A stretch of 64,000 nt of DNA from the NCBI GenBank assembly GCA_003248965.1, contig QFQU01000018.1, forward strand, positions 1 to 64,000, read 5' to 3'. The first letter of the stretch is position 1; every line of letters begins with the position of its first letter. Of this stretch, positions 25,851-34,238 are shown piece by piece. The notes below the pieces were generated by a model, which worked only from the letters and a program-made list of their open reading frames with translations, did no database searches and was not told the origin of the DNA. The stretch comes from Brevundimonas sp. (lineage in GTDB: Bacteria > Pseudomonadota > Alphaproteobacteria > Caulobacterales > Caulobacteraceae). The position numbers were made by a program, and so were the translations under genes.

Positions 25851-28088
25851 ATGCTTCGCCAAGCCCTTCTGGCCGCCACCGTCAGCGGCATCGCCCTGCT
25901 GAGCGCCGGCTCGGTTTTCGCCCAGACGGCGGACGCCGCCGCAGAGCCGACCGGCGTCGATGACATCGTCGTCACCGCCCAGCGTCGCAGCGAGAACATC
26001 CGTGAGGTGCCCTTCGCCGTCACTGCACTGAGCCCCCAGACCTTGCAGGAGGTTTCGGCCGGCGGCGCCGACATCCTGTCGCTGTCGGGGCGCGTGCCCA
26101 GCCTGCAGGTCGAAAGCTCCAACGGCCGCTATGCGCCGCGCTTCTACATTCGCGGCCTGGGCAATGTGGACTTCGATTTCACGGCCTCGCAGCCGGTGTC
26201 GGTCGTGCTGGACAATGTGGTTCTGGAAAGCGTCTATCTGAAAGGCTTCCCCCTGTTCGACGTGCAGCAGCTGGAAGTGCTGCGCGGACCGCAGGGCACG
26301 CTGTTCGGCCGCAACACCCCGGCCGGCGTGGTCAAGATCGACACCGTCAAACCGTCGGACGAGTTCACCGGCTTCGGCTCGCTGACCTATGGCAACCTGG
26401 GTTCGACGCGCGCCGAGGCGGCCGTCACCCTGCCGGCGTCGGACACGCTGCAGGTGCGCGGCGCCATTCTGTGGAACCACCGCGACGACTGGGTGAACAA
26501 CGCCTACAATCCGTCGTTCGCCAATCCCGACAAGGATGATCTGGGCGGTTTCGACGATCTGGCCGCACGCGTCCACGTCGCATGGACCCCGACCGATCGC
26601 CTGTCGACCCTGCTGACGTTGCAGGCCCGCGACTATGACGGCACCGGCACGATGAACCGCGCCAACGCCCTGACCAAGGGCTCCAACAAGCTGAACGACA
26701 ACTTCGACCGCGACACCGTCTATTACGACGGTGGCCGCAATAACTTCCAGAAGCAGAAGACGACGTCCGAGTCGCTGCAGGTCGCCTATGACTTCGGCCC
26801 CGCGACCCTGACCGGCATCGTCGGTTCCTATCAGGGCTGGTCGCAGGGCGATGGCGACATCGACGGCGGCGTGGCCTCGGCCCCGGCGACGGCCTCCTAC
26901 AAGACGCCGTTCAACTCCGAGACCGGCACCCTGTCCAGCGACCTGCTGCAGAACACCTATGAACTGCGACTGGCCTCGAACGGCGACGGCCGGGTCGGCT
27001 GGCAGGTCGGCGCCTTCTACTGGGACGAGCGTTTCAACCTGGTCAGCGGCACCTTCAACGGCGTCGGCGGCGTGCAGCCGACCCGCGTGACCGACATCGT
27101 GCAGAAGTCCGATTCATGGTCGGTGTTCGGCCAGGGCAGCTACAAGGTCACGGACGCCTTCAAGGTGACGGCGGGCGTCCGCTACACCGACGACAACCGC
27201 CACTACAACGGCCAGATCGTACTGGGGACCGGCGCGGGCGGTACGGGCGCCGTCTCGGTCGGCGATCAGCAGGTCAGCTGGGACGTCAGCGCGCTCTATC
27301 AGGTCAACGATGACCTGAACCTGTTCGCCCGTGTGGCCAAGGGCTATCGCGGCCCGTCGATCCAGGGGCGCAACCTGCCGGTCCTGACCACGGCGAACTC
27401 CGAAACCGTCATGTCCTACGAAGCCGGCCTGAAGGCGCGGATGATGGACGGGCGCGCGCGCTTCAACGCCACCGCCTATGTCTATGAAGTCAGCGACATG
27501 CAGTTCACCGCCATCGGCGGCGCGGACAACTCCAACCGCCTGATCAACGCCAAGAAGGGCGAGGGCTACGGCCTTGAGCTGGATGGCGACATCTATCTGG
27601 GCGCGGGCTTCAGCCTGGCGGCCGGCGGGGCGTGGAACCACACCGAGATCAAGGACAAGGATCTGCTGGTCGCGATCTGCGGCTCCAACTGCACCGTCAC
27701 CGATCCCATCGTCATGGTCGGCACGACGCGGCGCGCCGCCATCGACGGAAACCCCTTCCCGCAGGCGCCGGAATACACCGCCAATCTGACGCTGAACTAC
27801 GTCCGGCCGCTGGGCGCCGACACCGAATTGTTCGCCTCGACCGACTGGGTCATGCAGAAGAACTTCAACCTGTTCCTCTATGAATCGGTCGAGTTCATGC
27901 AGGACACGGCGTTTGAAGGCGGCCTGCGCGCGGGCTGGCGCGACTTGAGCCGCGGCATCGAGGCCGCCGCCTATGTTCGCAACATCACCGACGAAGCGAA
28001 CGTGATCGGCGGCATCGACTTCAACAACCTGACCGCCTTCGTCAACGAACCGCGCACCTACGGCGTTCAACTGACCAAGCGTTTCTGA
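25851..28088 (+). CDS. TonB-dependent receptor (divergent from metallophosphoesterase)
   Basis: This 745-residue outer-membrane receptor starts at the ATG at 25851, with AAGGA about 10 bases upstream and a signal peptide ending VFAQ. The TonB box region is GVDDIVVTAQRRSENIREVP. The plug contains FYIRGLGNVDFD and LEVLRGPQGTLFGRNTPAGVV, and the barrel ends RTYGVQLTKRF. It belongs to the large FecA/FyuA-like branch used in Caulobacterales for many nutrients besides iron. An intrinsic terminator follows at 28190. The neighbouring phosphoesterase hints at a phosphorylated substrate, which is inference. Confidence 0.85.
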   Translation: MLRQALLAATVSGIALLSAGSVFAQTADAAAEPTGVDDIVVTAQRRSENIREVPFAVTALSPQTLQEVSAGGADILSLSGRVPSLQVESSNGRYAPRFYIRGLGNVDFDFTASQPVSVVLDNVVLESVYLKGFPLFDVQQLEVLRGPQGTLFGRNTPAGVVKIDTVKPSDEFTGFGSLTYGNLGSTRAEAAVTLPASDTLQVRGAILWNHRDDWVNNAYNPSFANPDKDDLGGFDDLAARVHVAWTPTDRLSTLLTLQARDYDGTGTMNRANALTKGSNKLNDNFDRDTVYYDGGRNNFQKQKTTSESLQVAYDFGPATLTGIVGSYQGWSQGDGDIDGGVASAPATASYKTPFNSETGTLSSDLLQNTYELRLASNGDGRVGWQVGAFYWDERFNLVSGTFNGVGGVQPTRVTDIVQKSDSWSVFGQGSYKVTDAFKVTAGVRYTDDNRHYNGQIVLGTGAGGTGAVSVGDQQVSWDVSALYQVNDDLNLFARVAKGYRGPSIQGRNLPVLTTANSETVMSYEAGLKARMMDGRARFNATAYVYEVSDMQFTAIGGADNSNRLINAKKGEGYGLELDGDIYLGAGFSLAAGGAWNHTEIKDKDLLVAICGSNCTVTDPIVMVGTTRRAAIDGNPFPQAPEYTANLTLNYVRPLGADTELFASTDWVMQKNFNLFLYESVEFMQDTAFEGGLRAGWRDLSRGIEAAAYVRNITDEANVIGGIDFNNLTAFVNEPRTYGVQLTKRF

Positions 28089-28189
28089 TCTGCACAAGTC
28101 GAGGCGTCGATTTGCGGGGCGGACGTTGCTTCCCACGAGCATGGGTCGGTACGGTTCGTGTTGGCGACCTTCTCCCATTTGAAACCAGG

Positions 28190-28220
28190 CCGCCGTTCTT
28201 ATAGCGAGGACGGCGGTTTT
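28190..28220 (+). terminator. Intrinsic terminator after the receptor gene
   Basis: CCGCCGT (28190-28196) pairs with ACGGCGG (28210-28216) around a 13-base loop, followed directly by TTTT. It lies 102 bases after the receptor stop and separates the two receptor units. Confidence 0.7.
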
Positions 28221-28304
28221 CAATTGGGCCGACCTGGGATTCGAATAGCCGCCGCTGTTCGCGTTTGATCGTCTACGGACCATTCTTGACCGGGCGGACG
28301 CATC

Positions 28305-28333
28305 AGCTTCATTCCAGCTTCACCGCTCTGTCG
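28305..28333 (+). promoter_or_regulatory. Candidate Pho box upstream of receptor-phoD operon
   Basis: Three heptamers, GCTTCAT (28305), GCTTCAC (28316) and CTGTCGC (28327), repeat every 11 bases with four-base spacers. This is the layout of PhoB sites (CTGTCAT-type direct repeats). A weak -10-like CATAGG follows 11 bases after the last heptamer. The downstream operon encodes PhoD, a classical phosphate-starvation enzyme, which supports the reading. The heptamers are not perfect consensus matches. Confidence 0.5.
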
Positions 28334-28390
28334 CGCATGCGGCGCATAGGGAAGCTAACCGGAGACCCTTCGATCAAGATGGGGATTCCG

Positions 28391-30958
28391 ATGATGGTTC
28401 GCGGCGCGATGAAGCGTGGTCTTCTGGGGGCGAGCGCCCTCGTCGGCGTCTGGGGCGCCGCGACGGCGGCCTCGGCCCAGGAAGCCGCCGAGGCCAGCCA
28501 GGTCGACGACATCGTCGTGACCGCCCAGTTGCGCGAACAGAAGACCATCGACGTGCCGTTCGCCCTGACCGCCTATTCGGGTCAGTTCCTGCAGGATCTG
28601 GGCGTGCAGGAATTCGACGCCCTGTCGGCCTTCGTGCCCGGCTTCCTGGTGCAGAACCAGTCGCCGAACAACCCGGGCTTCGTGATGCGCGGCATCACCT
28701 CGGACAGCGGCGCGGCGACGGCCGAACCGCGCGTGTCGGTGTTCCAGGACGGGGTGTCGATCTCCAAGTCGCGCGGCTCCTATGTCGAACTGTTCGATAT
28801 GGAGCGGATCGAGGTCGCCAAGGGGCCGCAGTCGACGCTGTACGGACGCGGCGCCCTGATCGGGGCGGTGAACCTGGTTCAGAACCGCGCCCGCATCGGC
28901 CGCACCGAAGCCTATGCCCAGGCCGAGGCCGGCAATCAGGGCTATCGCATGGTTGAGGGCGCGCTGAACCTGCCGGTCGGCGACACGGCGGGCCTGCGTC
29001 TGTCGACACGGATGAAGACGCGCGACGGATTCGTCGACAACCTGCTGGGCGGCGACGACTACAACTCCATCGAGACCAAGGCTTTCCGCCTGTCGGGCGC
29101 CTGGGCGCCGACGGATGCGATGCGTTTCGACCTGATCGGCAACTATCAGACGGACAAGGCGTCCGGCACCTCATTCAAGTCCATCGCCTATTACCCGGCC
29201 GATCCGAACACCGGCGCGGTGCTGGGCGGCAAGAATCCGTGGGACGGTGCGGCCCTGACGCGCGGCGCTGACTTTGACGGCGGCAAATCGCTGGGCCTGA
29301 GCCGCGAGGTCTGGGGCGTGACGGGCCTGACCCGCTTCGACCTGAACGCCGCCCTGCGCCTGAACTCGACCACGGCCTACCGCCAGTTCAAGAACTATGA
29401 GACCTTCGACGCCGATGGCGTGTCGCTGCCCCTCCTGACCGTCGCCGAGGACACCTATGGCGAACAGTGGAGCCAGGACCTGCGCCTGAGCTACGACAAC
29501 GGCGGGCGGCTCAGCGGCTTTGTCGGTGCGGGTTGGTTCCATGAGAAGGGGTATCAGCGCACGCCGACCCAGTTCGACGAGCGTTTGGCGCTGGTGCAAC
29601 TGGCCGGGCTGCTGGACGGTTCTCCCACCACGATCGGCGACAAGACCTTGCCCCTGGCGGCCTATCCGACCGTCGCGGGTCTGGCGCTGGGCGGCCTGTT
29701 GACGCCGTTGGGCGCGGGCGCTTTCGCCGCTCCCATCGCCGCCAACCTGAAGGCGGCGCATATCGAGACGCCGATCAACAACTCGGACCTGACGTCCTAC
29801 GACGTCTTCGCCGACGTCACCTACGCCCTGACCGACCGATTGGAGGTTTCGGGCGGCGTCCGCTACACCCGCGACGACAAGACCACTGGCTTCGCCAGTT
29901 CGGTCCAGAGCCGCTCGGTTCTCGGCGGCCTGTTGGGCGTGCAGGCCTTGGGTGCGCAGGCTCAGGCCTTGGCCCAGGCTGGAAACCTGACTGGCGCCGC
30001 AGCGATTCAGACACAGATTGGTCAGCTTCTTCAGGGGCTGGCGACGCCGGGCGCGGCCAACCTGCCGCTGGCCAGCGGATTGCCCCTGTTCGGCCTGACG
30101 GCCCAACCGACGACGAACAACGGCGACTTCTCCTATCTGGACAGCAAGGATGACGGCGTAACCTGGCGTCTGACGGCGCGTTACGCCCTCTCCGACGACG
30201 CCAACATCTACGCCAACTATGCGCGCGGTCGTCGCCCGGATGTGATCAGCGCCTCCGGCCCGTCGGCGCCGGGCGGCGCGGCCCGCTTCACGCCGGTCGC
30301 CGCCGAGACGGTCGACAGCTATGAGATCGGCGCCAAGGCCGCCTTGCTGGATCGCCGCCTGCGTGTCGACGGCGCGGTCTTCCTGTACAACTACGAAAAC
30401 TTCCAGACCACGGTGCAGCAGGGGACCCTGTTCGTCTCGACCAACGCTGGCGAGGCCAAGTCCTATGGTTTTGAAGGCCAGGCCAACTTCACCGTTTCTT
30501 CGAACCTGGACCTGTTCGCCACCTACGCCTTCAATCATTCGCGGTTCGAGAACGGCCTGTACGAAAGCAATCACTTCCGCCTGTCGCCCGACCATATGGC
30601 CTCGTTCGGCGCGGTCTGGCGTCTGCCGGTCGCAGACGGCGCCATCGAGGTTCAGCCGACCTACACCTGGCAGTCGAAGGTCTTCTTCGATGACGATAAC
30701 GACAGTCCCGCGCTGCAGAAGGGCCACTTCGTCCCCGATCTGGCCCAGGACGAATATCAGGACGCCTATGGCCTGCTGAACCTGCGCATCCGTTATGCGC
30801 CGTCGTCGCAGAACTGGGGTGTGGAAGCCTTCGGCGAAAATATTCTGGATGAGAAATACATCAAGGATGCGGGCAACACGGGTGACGCCCTGGGGATGCC
30901 GACCTTCATCGCCGGTCGGCCCGCCTCCTACGGCCTCGTGTTCAAGCTGAAGCTCTGA
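28391..30958 (+). CDS. TonB-dependent receptor upstream of PhoD
   Basis: This is an approximately 855-residue outer-membrane receptor. The ATG at 28391 follows GGGGA by 6 bases and gives a signal peptide ending ASAQ; ATGs at 28379, 28394 and 28409 are alternatives. The TonB box is QVDDIVVTAQ. The plug has FVMRGITSDSGA and IEVAKGPQSTLYGRGALIGAV, and the barrel ends YGLVFKLKL. Two unusual long insertions rich in Ala, Leu and Gln lie near residues 410-460 and 508-568, probably in extracellular loops. The PhoD gene starts eight bases after its stop, so the pair is an operon. Uptake of a phosphate-bearing compound is the natural inference. Confidence 0.85.
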   Translation: MMVRGAMKRGLLGASALVGVWGAATAASAQEAAEASQVDDIVVTAQLREQKTIDVPFALTAYSGQFLQDLGVQEFDALSAFVPGFLVQNQSPNNPGFVMRGITSDSGAATAEPRVSVFQDGVSISKSRGSYVELFDMERIEVAKGPQSTLYGRGALIGAVNLVQNRARIGRTEAYAQAEAGNQGYRMVEGALNLPVGDTAGLRLSTRMKTRDGFVDNLLGGDDYNSIETKAFRLSGAWAPTDAMRFDLIGNYQTDKASGTSFKSIAYYPADPNTGAVLGGKNPWDGAALTRGADFDGGKSLGLSREVWGVTGLTRFDLNAALRLNSTTAYRQFKNYETFDADGVSLPLLTVAEDTYGEQWSQDLRLSYDNGGRLSGFVGAGWFHEKGYQRTPTQFDERLALVQLAGLLDGSPTTIGDKTLPLAAYPTVAGLALGGLLTPLGAGAFAAPIAANLKAAHIETPINNSDLTSYDVFADVTYALTDRLEVSGGVRYTRDDKTTGFASSVQSRSVLGGLLGVQALGAQAQALAQAGNLTGAAAIQTQIGQLLQGLATPGAANLPLASGLPLFGLTAQPTTNNGDFSYLDSKDDGVTWRLTARYALSDDANIYANYARGRRPDVISASGPSAPGGAARFTPVAAETVDSYEIGAKAALLDRRLRVDGAVFLYNYENFQTTVQQGTLFVSTNAGEAKSYGFEGQANFTVSSNLDLFATYAFNHSRFENGLYESNHFRLSPDHMASFGAVWRLPVADGAIEVQPTYTWQSKVFFDDDNDSPALQKGHFVPDLAQDEYQDAYGLLNLRIRYAPSSQNWGVEAFGENILDEKYIKDAGNTGDALGMPTFIAGRPASYGLVFKLKL

Positions 30959-30966
30959 GACAATCG

Positions 30967-32667
30967 ATGACTCTGGATCGCCGCAGTCTTCTGGGCCTGA
31001 TCGGGGCGGGCGCCGCCACGCCCGCCGTGGCCAAGTCGGCCAACACCGGCAAGGTCGCCTTCCTGCATGGGGTAGCCAGCGGCGATCCGGGGTCGCACTC
31101 GGCCGTTTTCTGGACGCGCGTGACGCCTGAAGCGGGCGCGGGCGGCGATGTCGCGGTCACGCTGGAGGTGGCGCGCGATGACGCCTTCCGCGATGTCGTA
31201 CGCCGGGTGTCCAATCTGAAAGCGGGCGCCGAGCGCGACTTCACCGTCAAGCACGAACTGGACGATGCGGTGCTTCGTCCAAATACGGACTATTTCTATC
31301 GTTTCATCGCCAACGGCGTCACCTCGCCGGTCGGCCGGGTGCGGACCCTGCCCGAAGCTCAGACGCCGGACGTGGTTCTGGCGGTGGTGTCGTGCCAGCT
31401 CTATCCCGGCGGCCTGTTCAACGCCTATGACGCCGTTTCGAAGCTGGAGCGGGTCGATGCGGTCGTGCATCTGGGCGATTACATCTACGAATACGGCGCG
31501 GCGGCGGGCGACTACGGCATGGATCACGGGGCGCGCCTGAACCGCATCCCCGAACCGCCGCACGAGATCGTCACCCTGGCCGACTACCGGACGCGCCATG
31601 CCCAGTACAAGACCGATCGCGACCTGCAGGCCGCCCATGCCCGTGCGCCCTTCATCTGCGTCTGGGACGATCACGAGGTGGCCAACGACACCTGGAACAC
31701 CGGCGCGCAGAACCATCAGCCCGAGAGCGAGGGCGATTTCAGCATTCGCAAGGCTGCCGCCTTGCGCGCCTACTATGAATGGATGCCGATCCGCGAGGCG
31801 CGGCCCGAGGCCCTGAAGGAGGCGATCCAGCGGACCTTCCACTTCGGCGATCTGGCCAGCCTGATCATGGTGGAAACCCGGTTGCAGGGGCGGACCGAGC
31901 AACTGGACTACGCCCGGGATTTGACGTTCAAGCCCGGGCAGGACGGCAAGCCGGTTCCTGACGTCGAGGCCTTCATGGCGAAGCGGGCCGATCCTTCGCG
32001 CGATCTGATGGACGACGCCCAGAGAGGCTGGCTGCAAGGCGAACTGCGGGCTTCGCGTGAGGTTGGGCGTCCGTGGCAGGTGCTGGGCAACCAGGTGGTG
32101 ATGGCGCGGGTCGCCGGTCCCAATGTGGCGGACATGATGCCGCCGGAGGCTGTGCAGGGTTTTCTAGAGAGCCTGCCGGAAAGCGTGCGGGCGGAGGTCG
32201 CCCTGTCGGTCGAACTGTTCCGACTCGGCATGCCGTTCAACCTCGACGCCTGGGACGGTTATCCGACGGCGCGCGAACGCCTGTATCGGGCCTTCAAGGC
32301 GGCGAACGTCCAGCCCATCGTCCTGGCGGGTGACAGCCATGCCTTCTGGGTCAATGATCTGAAGGACGACGCCGGGGAGCGCCGCGCGGTGGAGTTTGGC
32401 GCCAGTTCGATCTCCAGCCCCTCGCCCGGCGACGCGATCGGCGGCGGCTTCCCCCTGGGCCAGCTTCTGACGGCGACCAATCCGGAGGTTGTCTTCTGCG
32501 ACCAGTCGGCCAAGGGTTTCATCCTGCTGACCCTGGACCGGACGACGGCGAGGGCCGAACTGACCGCCGTCTCGACCATACTGGCCAAGCCTTATCAGAC
32601 GCGGGTGCTGAAGTCCTGGCAGGTGACGCGCGACGCCGTGGGCCTGACGGCGCCGGTCGAAGTCTGA
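30967..32667 (+). CDS. phoD: Alkaline phosphatase / phosphodiesterase PhoD
   Basis: This 566-residue exported enzyme has a Tat leader (DRRSLLGLIGAGAATPAVA). After an N-terminal Fn3-like domain with FLHGVASGDPGSHSAVFWTRV comes the PhoD metallophosphatase core with VVSCQLYPGG, VHLGDYIYEYG, CVWDDHEVANDTW and VLAGDSHAFWV. PhoD enzymes are Ca/Fe-dependent phosphodiesterases/phosphatases induced by phosphate starvation. It follows a receptor gene by eight bases, and a Pho-box-like array precedes the pair. It converges on the amidohydrolase gene at 32719 with only 51 bases between and no clear terminator. Confidence 0.9.
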   Translation: MTLDRRSLLGLIGAGAATPAVAKSANTGKVAFLHGVASGDPGSHSAVFWTRVTPEAGAGGDVAVTLEVARDDAFRDVVRRVSNLKAGAERDFTVKHELDDAVLRPNTDYFYRFIANGVTSPVGRVRTLPEAQTPDVVLAVVSCQLYPGGLFNAYDAVSKLERVDAVVHLGDYIYEYGAAAGDYGMDHGARLNRIPEPPHEIVTLADYRTRHAQYKTDRDLQAAHARAPFICVWDDHEVANDTWNTGAQNHQPESEGDFSIRKAAALRAYYEWMPIREARPEALKEAIQRTFHFGDLASLIMVETRLQGRTEQLDYARDLTFKPGQDGKPVPDVEAFMAKRADPSRDLMDDAQRGWLQGELRASREVGRPWQVLGNQVVMARVAGPNVADMMPPEAVQGFLESLPESVRAEVALSVELFRLGMPFNLDAWDGYPTARERLYRAFKAANVQPIVLAGDSHAFWVNDLKDDAGERRAVEFGASSISSPSPGDAIGGGFPLGQLLTATNPEVVFCDQSAKGFILLTLDRTTARAELTAVSTILAKPYQTRVLKSWQVTRDAVGLTAPVEV

Positions 32668-32718
32668 CACCTCAAATCACAGGCTTGGTTCGCCCGTCAC
32701 CCGCCCTGGCGGCTCCGT

Positions 32719-34170
32719 TTAATCTCTGTAATTAAGGGCCGGGGCGCGGTCGCCGAGGAGGGCGTGGTAGTGGAAGTCCGGGCCGCGGCGACGTTCGAAT
32801 TCGGTCTTGGCGGCGGCGACTGTCTCGGGGCTCTGGAACAGTTCGGCGGTGGTCAGGGCCAGGGTCTTGGCCGCCAGGTGGGCGCCTTTCAGGCCGATGG
32901 AAGAGCCCGCCGCCACCACGTTCTGCCAGCTGTGGCCGGCCGATCCGGGCACGAAGGTCGCCGTGGACAGGCCGACCGTCGGCGTGACCCAGGACACGTC
33001 CGAAACGTCGGTCGAGCCGCCGAAATCGCCGCCGATCACCGCCGGCTCGATCTCTCCGACGCTGGACAGCGGAGGCTTGGAGGCCAGGGTCTTCTGGATT
33101 TCCGTGGCGAGGGCGACTTCTTCCGGTGTCCAGGTTATGCCGCCGACGGCATGTAGATTGCGGTCCATAACCGTCATCAGGGCTTCGTTCGGCAGCATGG
33201 AATAGACGCCGCCGATGGCCTCGAACTCGACCCGCGTGCCGGTGCCGAGCGCGGCGCCGTCGGCCGCCTTTTTCACCCGCTCCAGCACGTCACGGACGAC
33301 CTGCGGATCGGTGTGGCGGACGTAATAGTAGCTTTCGGCGAAGGCCGGGACGACGTTCGGCGCGCGGCCGCCGTCGGTGATGACATAGTGGATGCGGGTG
33401 CGGTCGGGCACGTGTTCGCGCATCAGATTGACCATGGCGTTCATGGCCTCGACCGCGTCCAGGGCCGAACGGCCCTTGTCCGGCGCGGCGGCGGCGTGGG
33501 CGGCCGTGCCGTAGAAACGGAACTTGCCCGAGACATTGGCCATGGTGTCGCCCTGGCGGGCGCTGTTGACGTCGCCGGGATGCCAGTGGACGGCGACGTC
33601 CACGTCGTCGAACAGGCCGTCTCTGACCATATAGACCTTGCCCGATCCGCCCTCTTCGGCGGGGGTGCCATAGACGCGCAGCTCGCCCTTGATGTTGTTG
33701 GCGGCCATCCAGTCCTTGACCGCGATGGCGGCCTGGACCGAGGCGGCGCCGAACAGGTTGTGGCCGCAGCCGTGGCCGGCCGGGGCGCCGGCCGACTGCT
33801 GCACCGGGCTGAGGGTCTGGGACAGGCCCGGCAGGGCGTCGTATTCGGCCAGGATGGCGATGACCGGCCCATCACCAGACTTGTAGCTGGCCAGGAAGGC
33901 GGTGGGCTCGCCCGCTATTCCCGGGGTGACGGTGAAGCCCGCATCGCGAAGCTGTCCTTGAAGCAGGGCCGTGCTTTGGGTCTCCTGATAGCCCAGTTCC
34001 GCAAACTTCCAGATTTCCAGCGCCGCATGGTCCAGCGCGGGCTCGTTGCGCTCGACCGTGGAGACGATCTGGCGCTGGGCTTCGGGCGACAGTTCGGCCG
34101 CGACCGCGGGGGCGGCGAAACCGGCCAGGGCGGCGGCCAGCGTCAGGGCGCGTATCGAAACGGGCTTCAT
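32719..34170 (-). CDS. Exported M20D amidohydrolase (AbgB-like)
   Basis: This 483-residue zinc amidohydrolase has a signal peptide ending AVAAE, which is unusual for a family that is mostly cytoplasmic. M20 motifs are visible: ILAEYDALPGLSQ, GAPAGHGCGHNLFGAAS, GTPAEEGGSGKVYM, VHWHPGD and the dimerisation-domain FYGTAAHAAAAPDKGRSALDAVE. The closest named relatives are AbgB (p-aminobenzoyl-glutamate hydrolase) and N-acyl-amino-acid hydrolases. It starts 68 bases after the receptor gene at 34239-37268 on the same strand, implying a receptor-hydrolase operon for an acylated amino acid or peptide. The substrate is inferred. Confidence 0.85.
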   Translation of the reverse strand: MKPVSIRALTLAAALAGFAAPAVAAELSPEAQRQIVSTVERNEPALDHAALEIWKFAELGYQETQSTALLQGQLRDAGFTVTPGIAGEPTAFLASYKSGDGPVIAILAEYDALPGLSQTLSPVQQSAGAPAGHGCGHNLFGAASVQAAIAVKDWMAANNIKGELRVYGTPAEEGGSGKVYMVRDGLFDDVDVAVHWHPGDVNSARQGDTMANVSGKFRFYGTAAHAAAAPDKGRSALDAVEAMNAMVNLMREHVPDRTRIHYVITDGGRAPNVVPAFAESYYYVRHTDPQVVRDVLERVKKAADGAALGTGTRVEFEAIGGVYSMLPNEALMTVMDRNLHAVGGITWTPEEVALATEIQKTLASKPPLSSVGEIEPAVIGGDFGGSTDVSDVSWVTPTVGLSTATFVPGSAGHSWQNVVAAGSSIGLKGAHLAAKTLALTTAELFQSPETVAAAKTEFERRRGPDFHYHALLGDRAPALNYRD

Positions 34171-34238
34171 CGAGGGGAACTCCGGAAACTTGGTAGGGAA
34201 GGCGGAAGGCGACGGCCCTCCGCCTCTTTGCGAGATTT

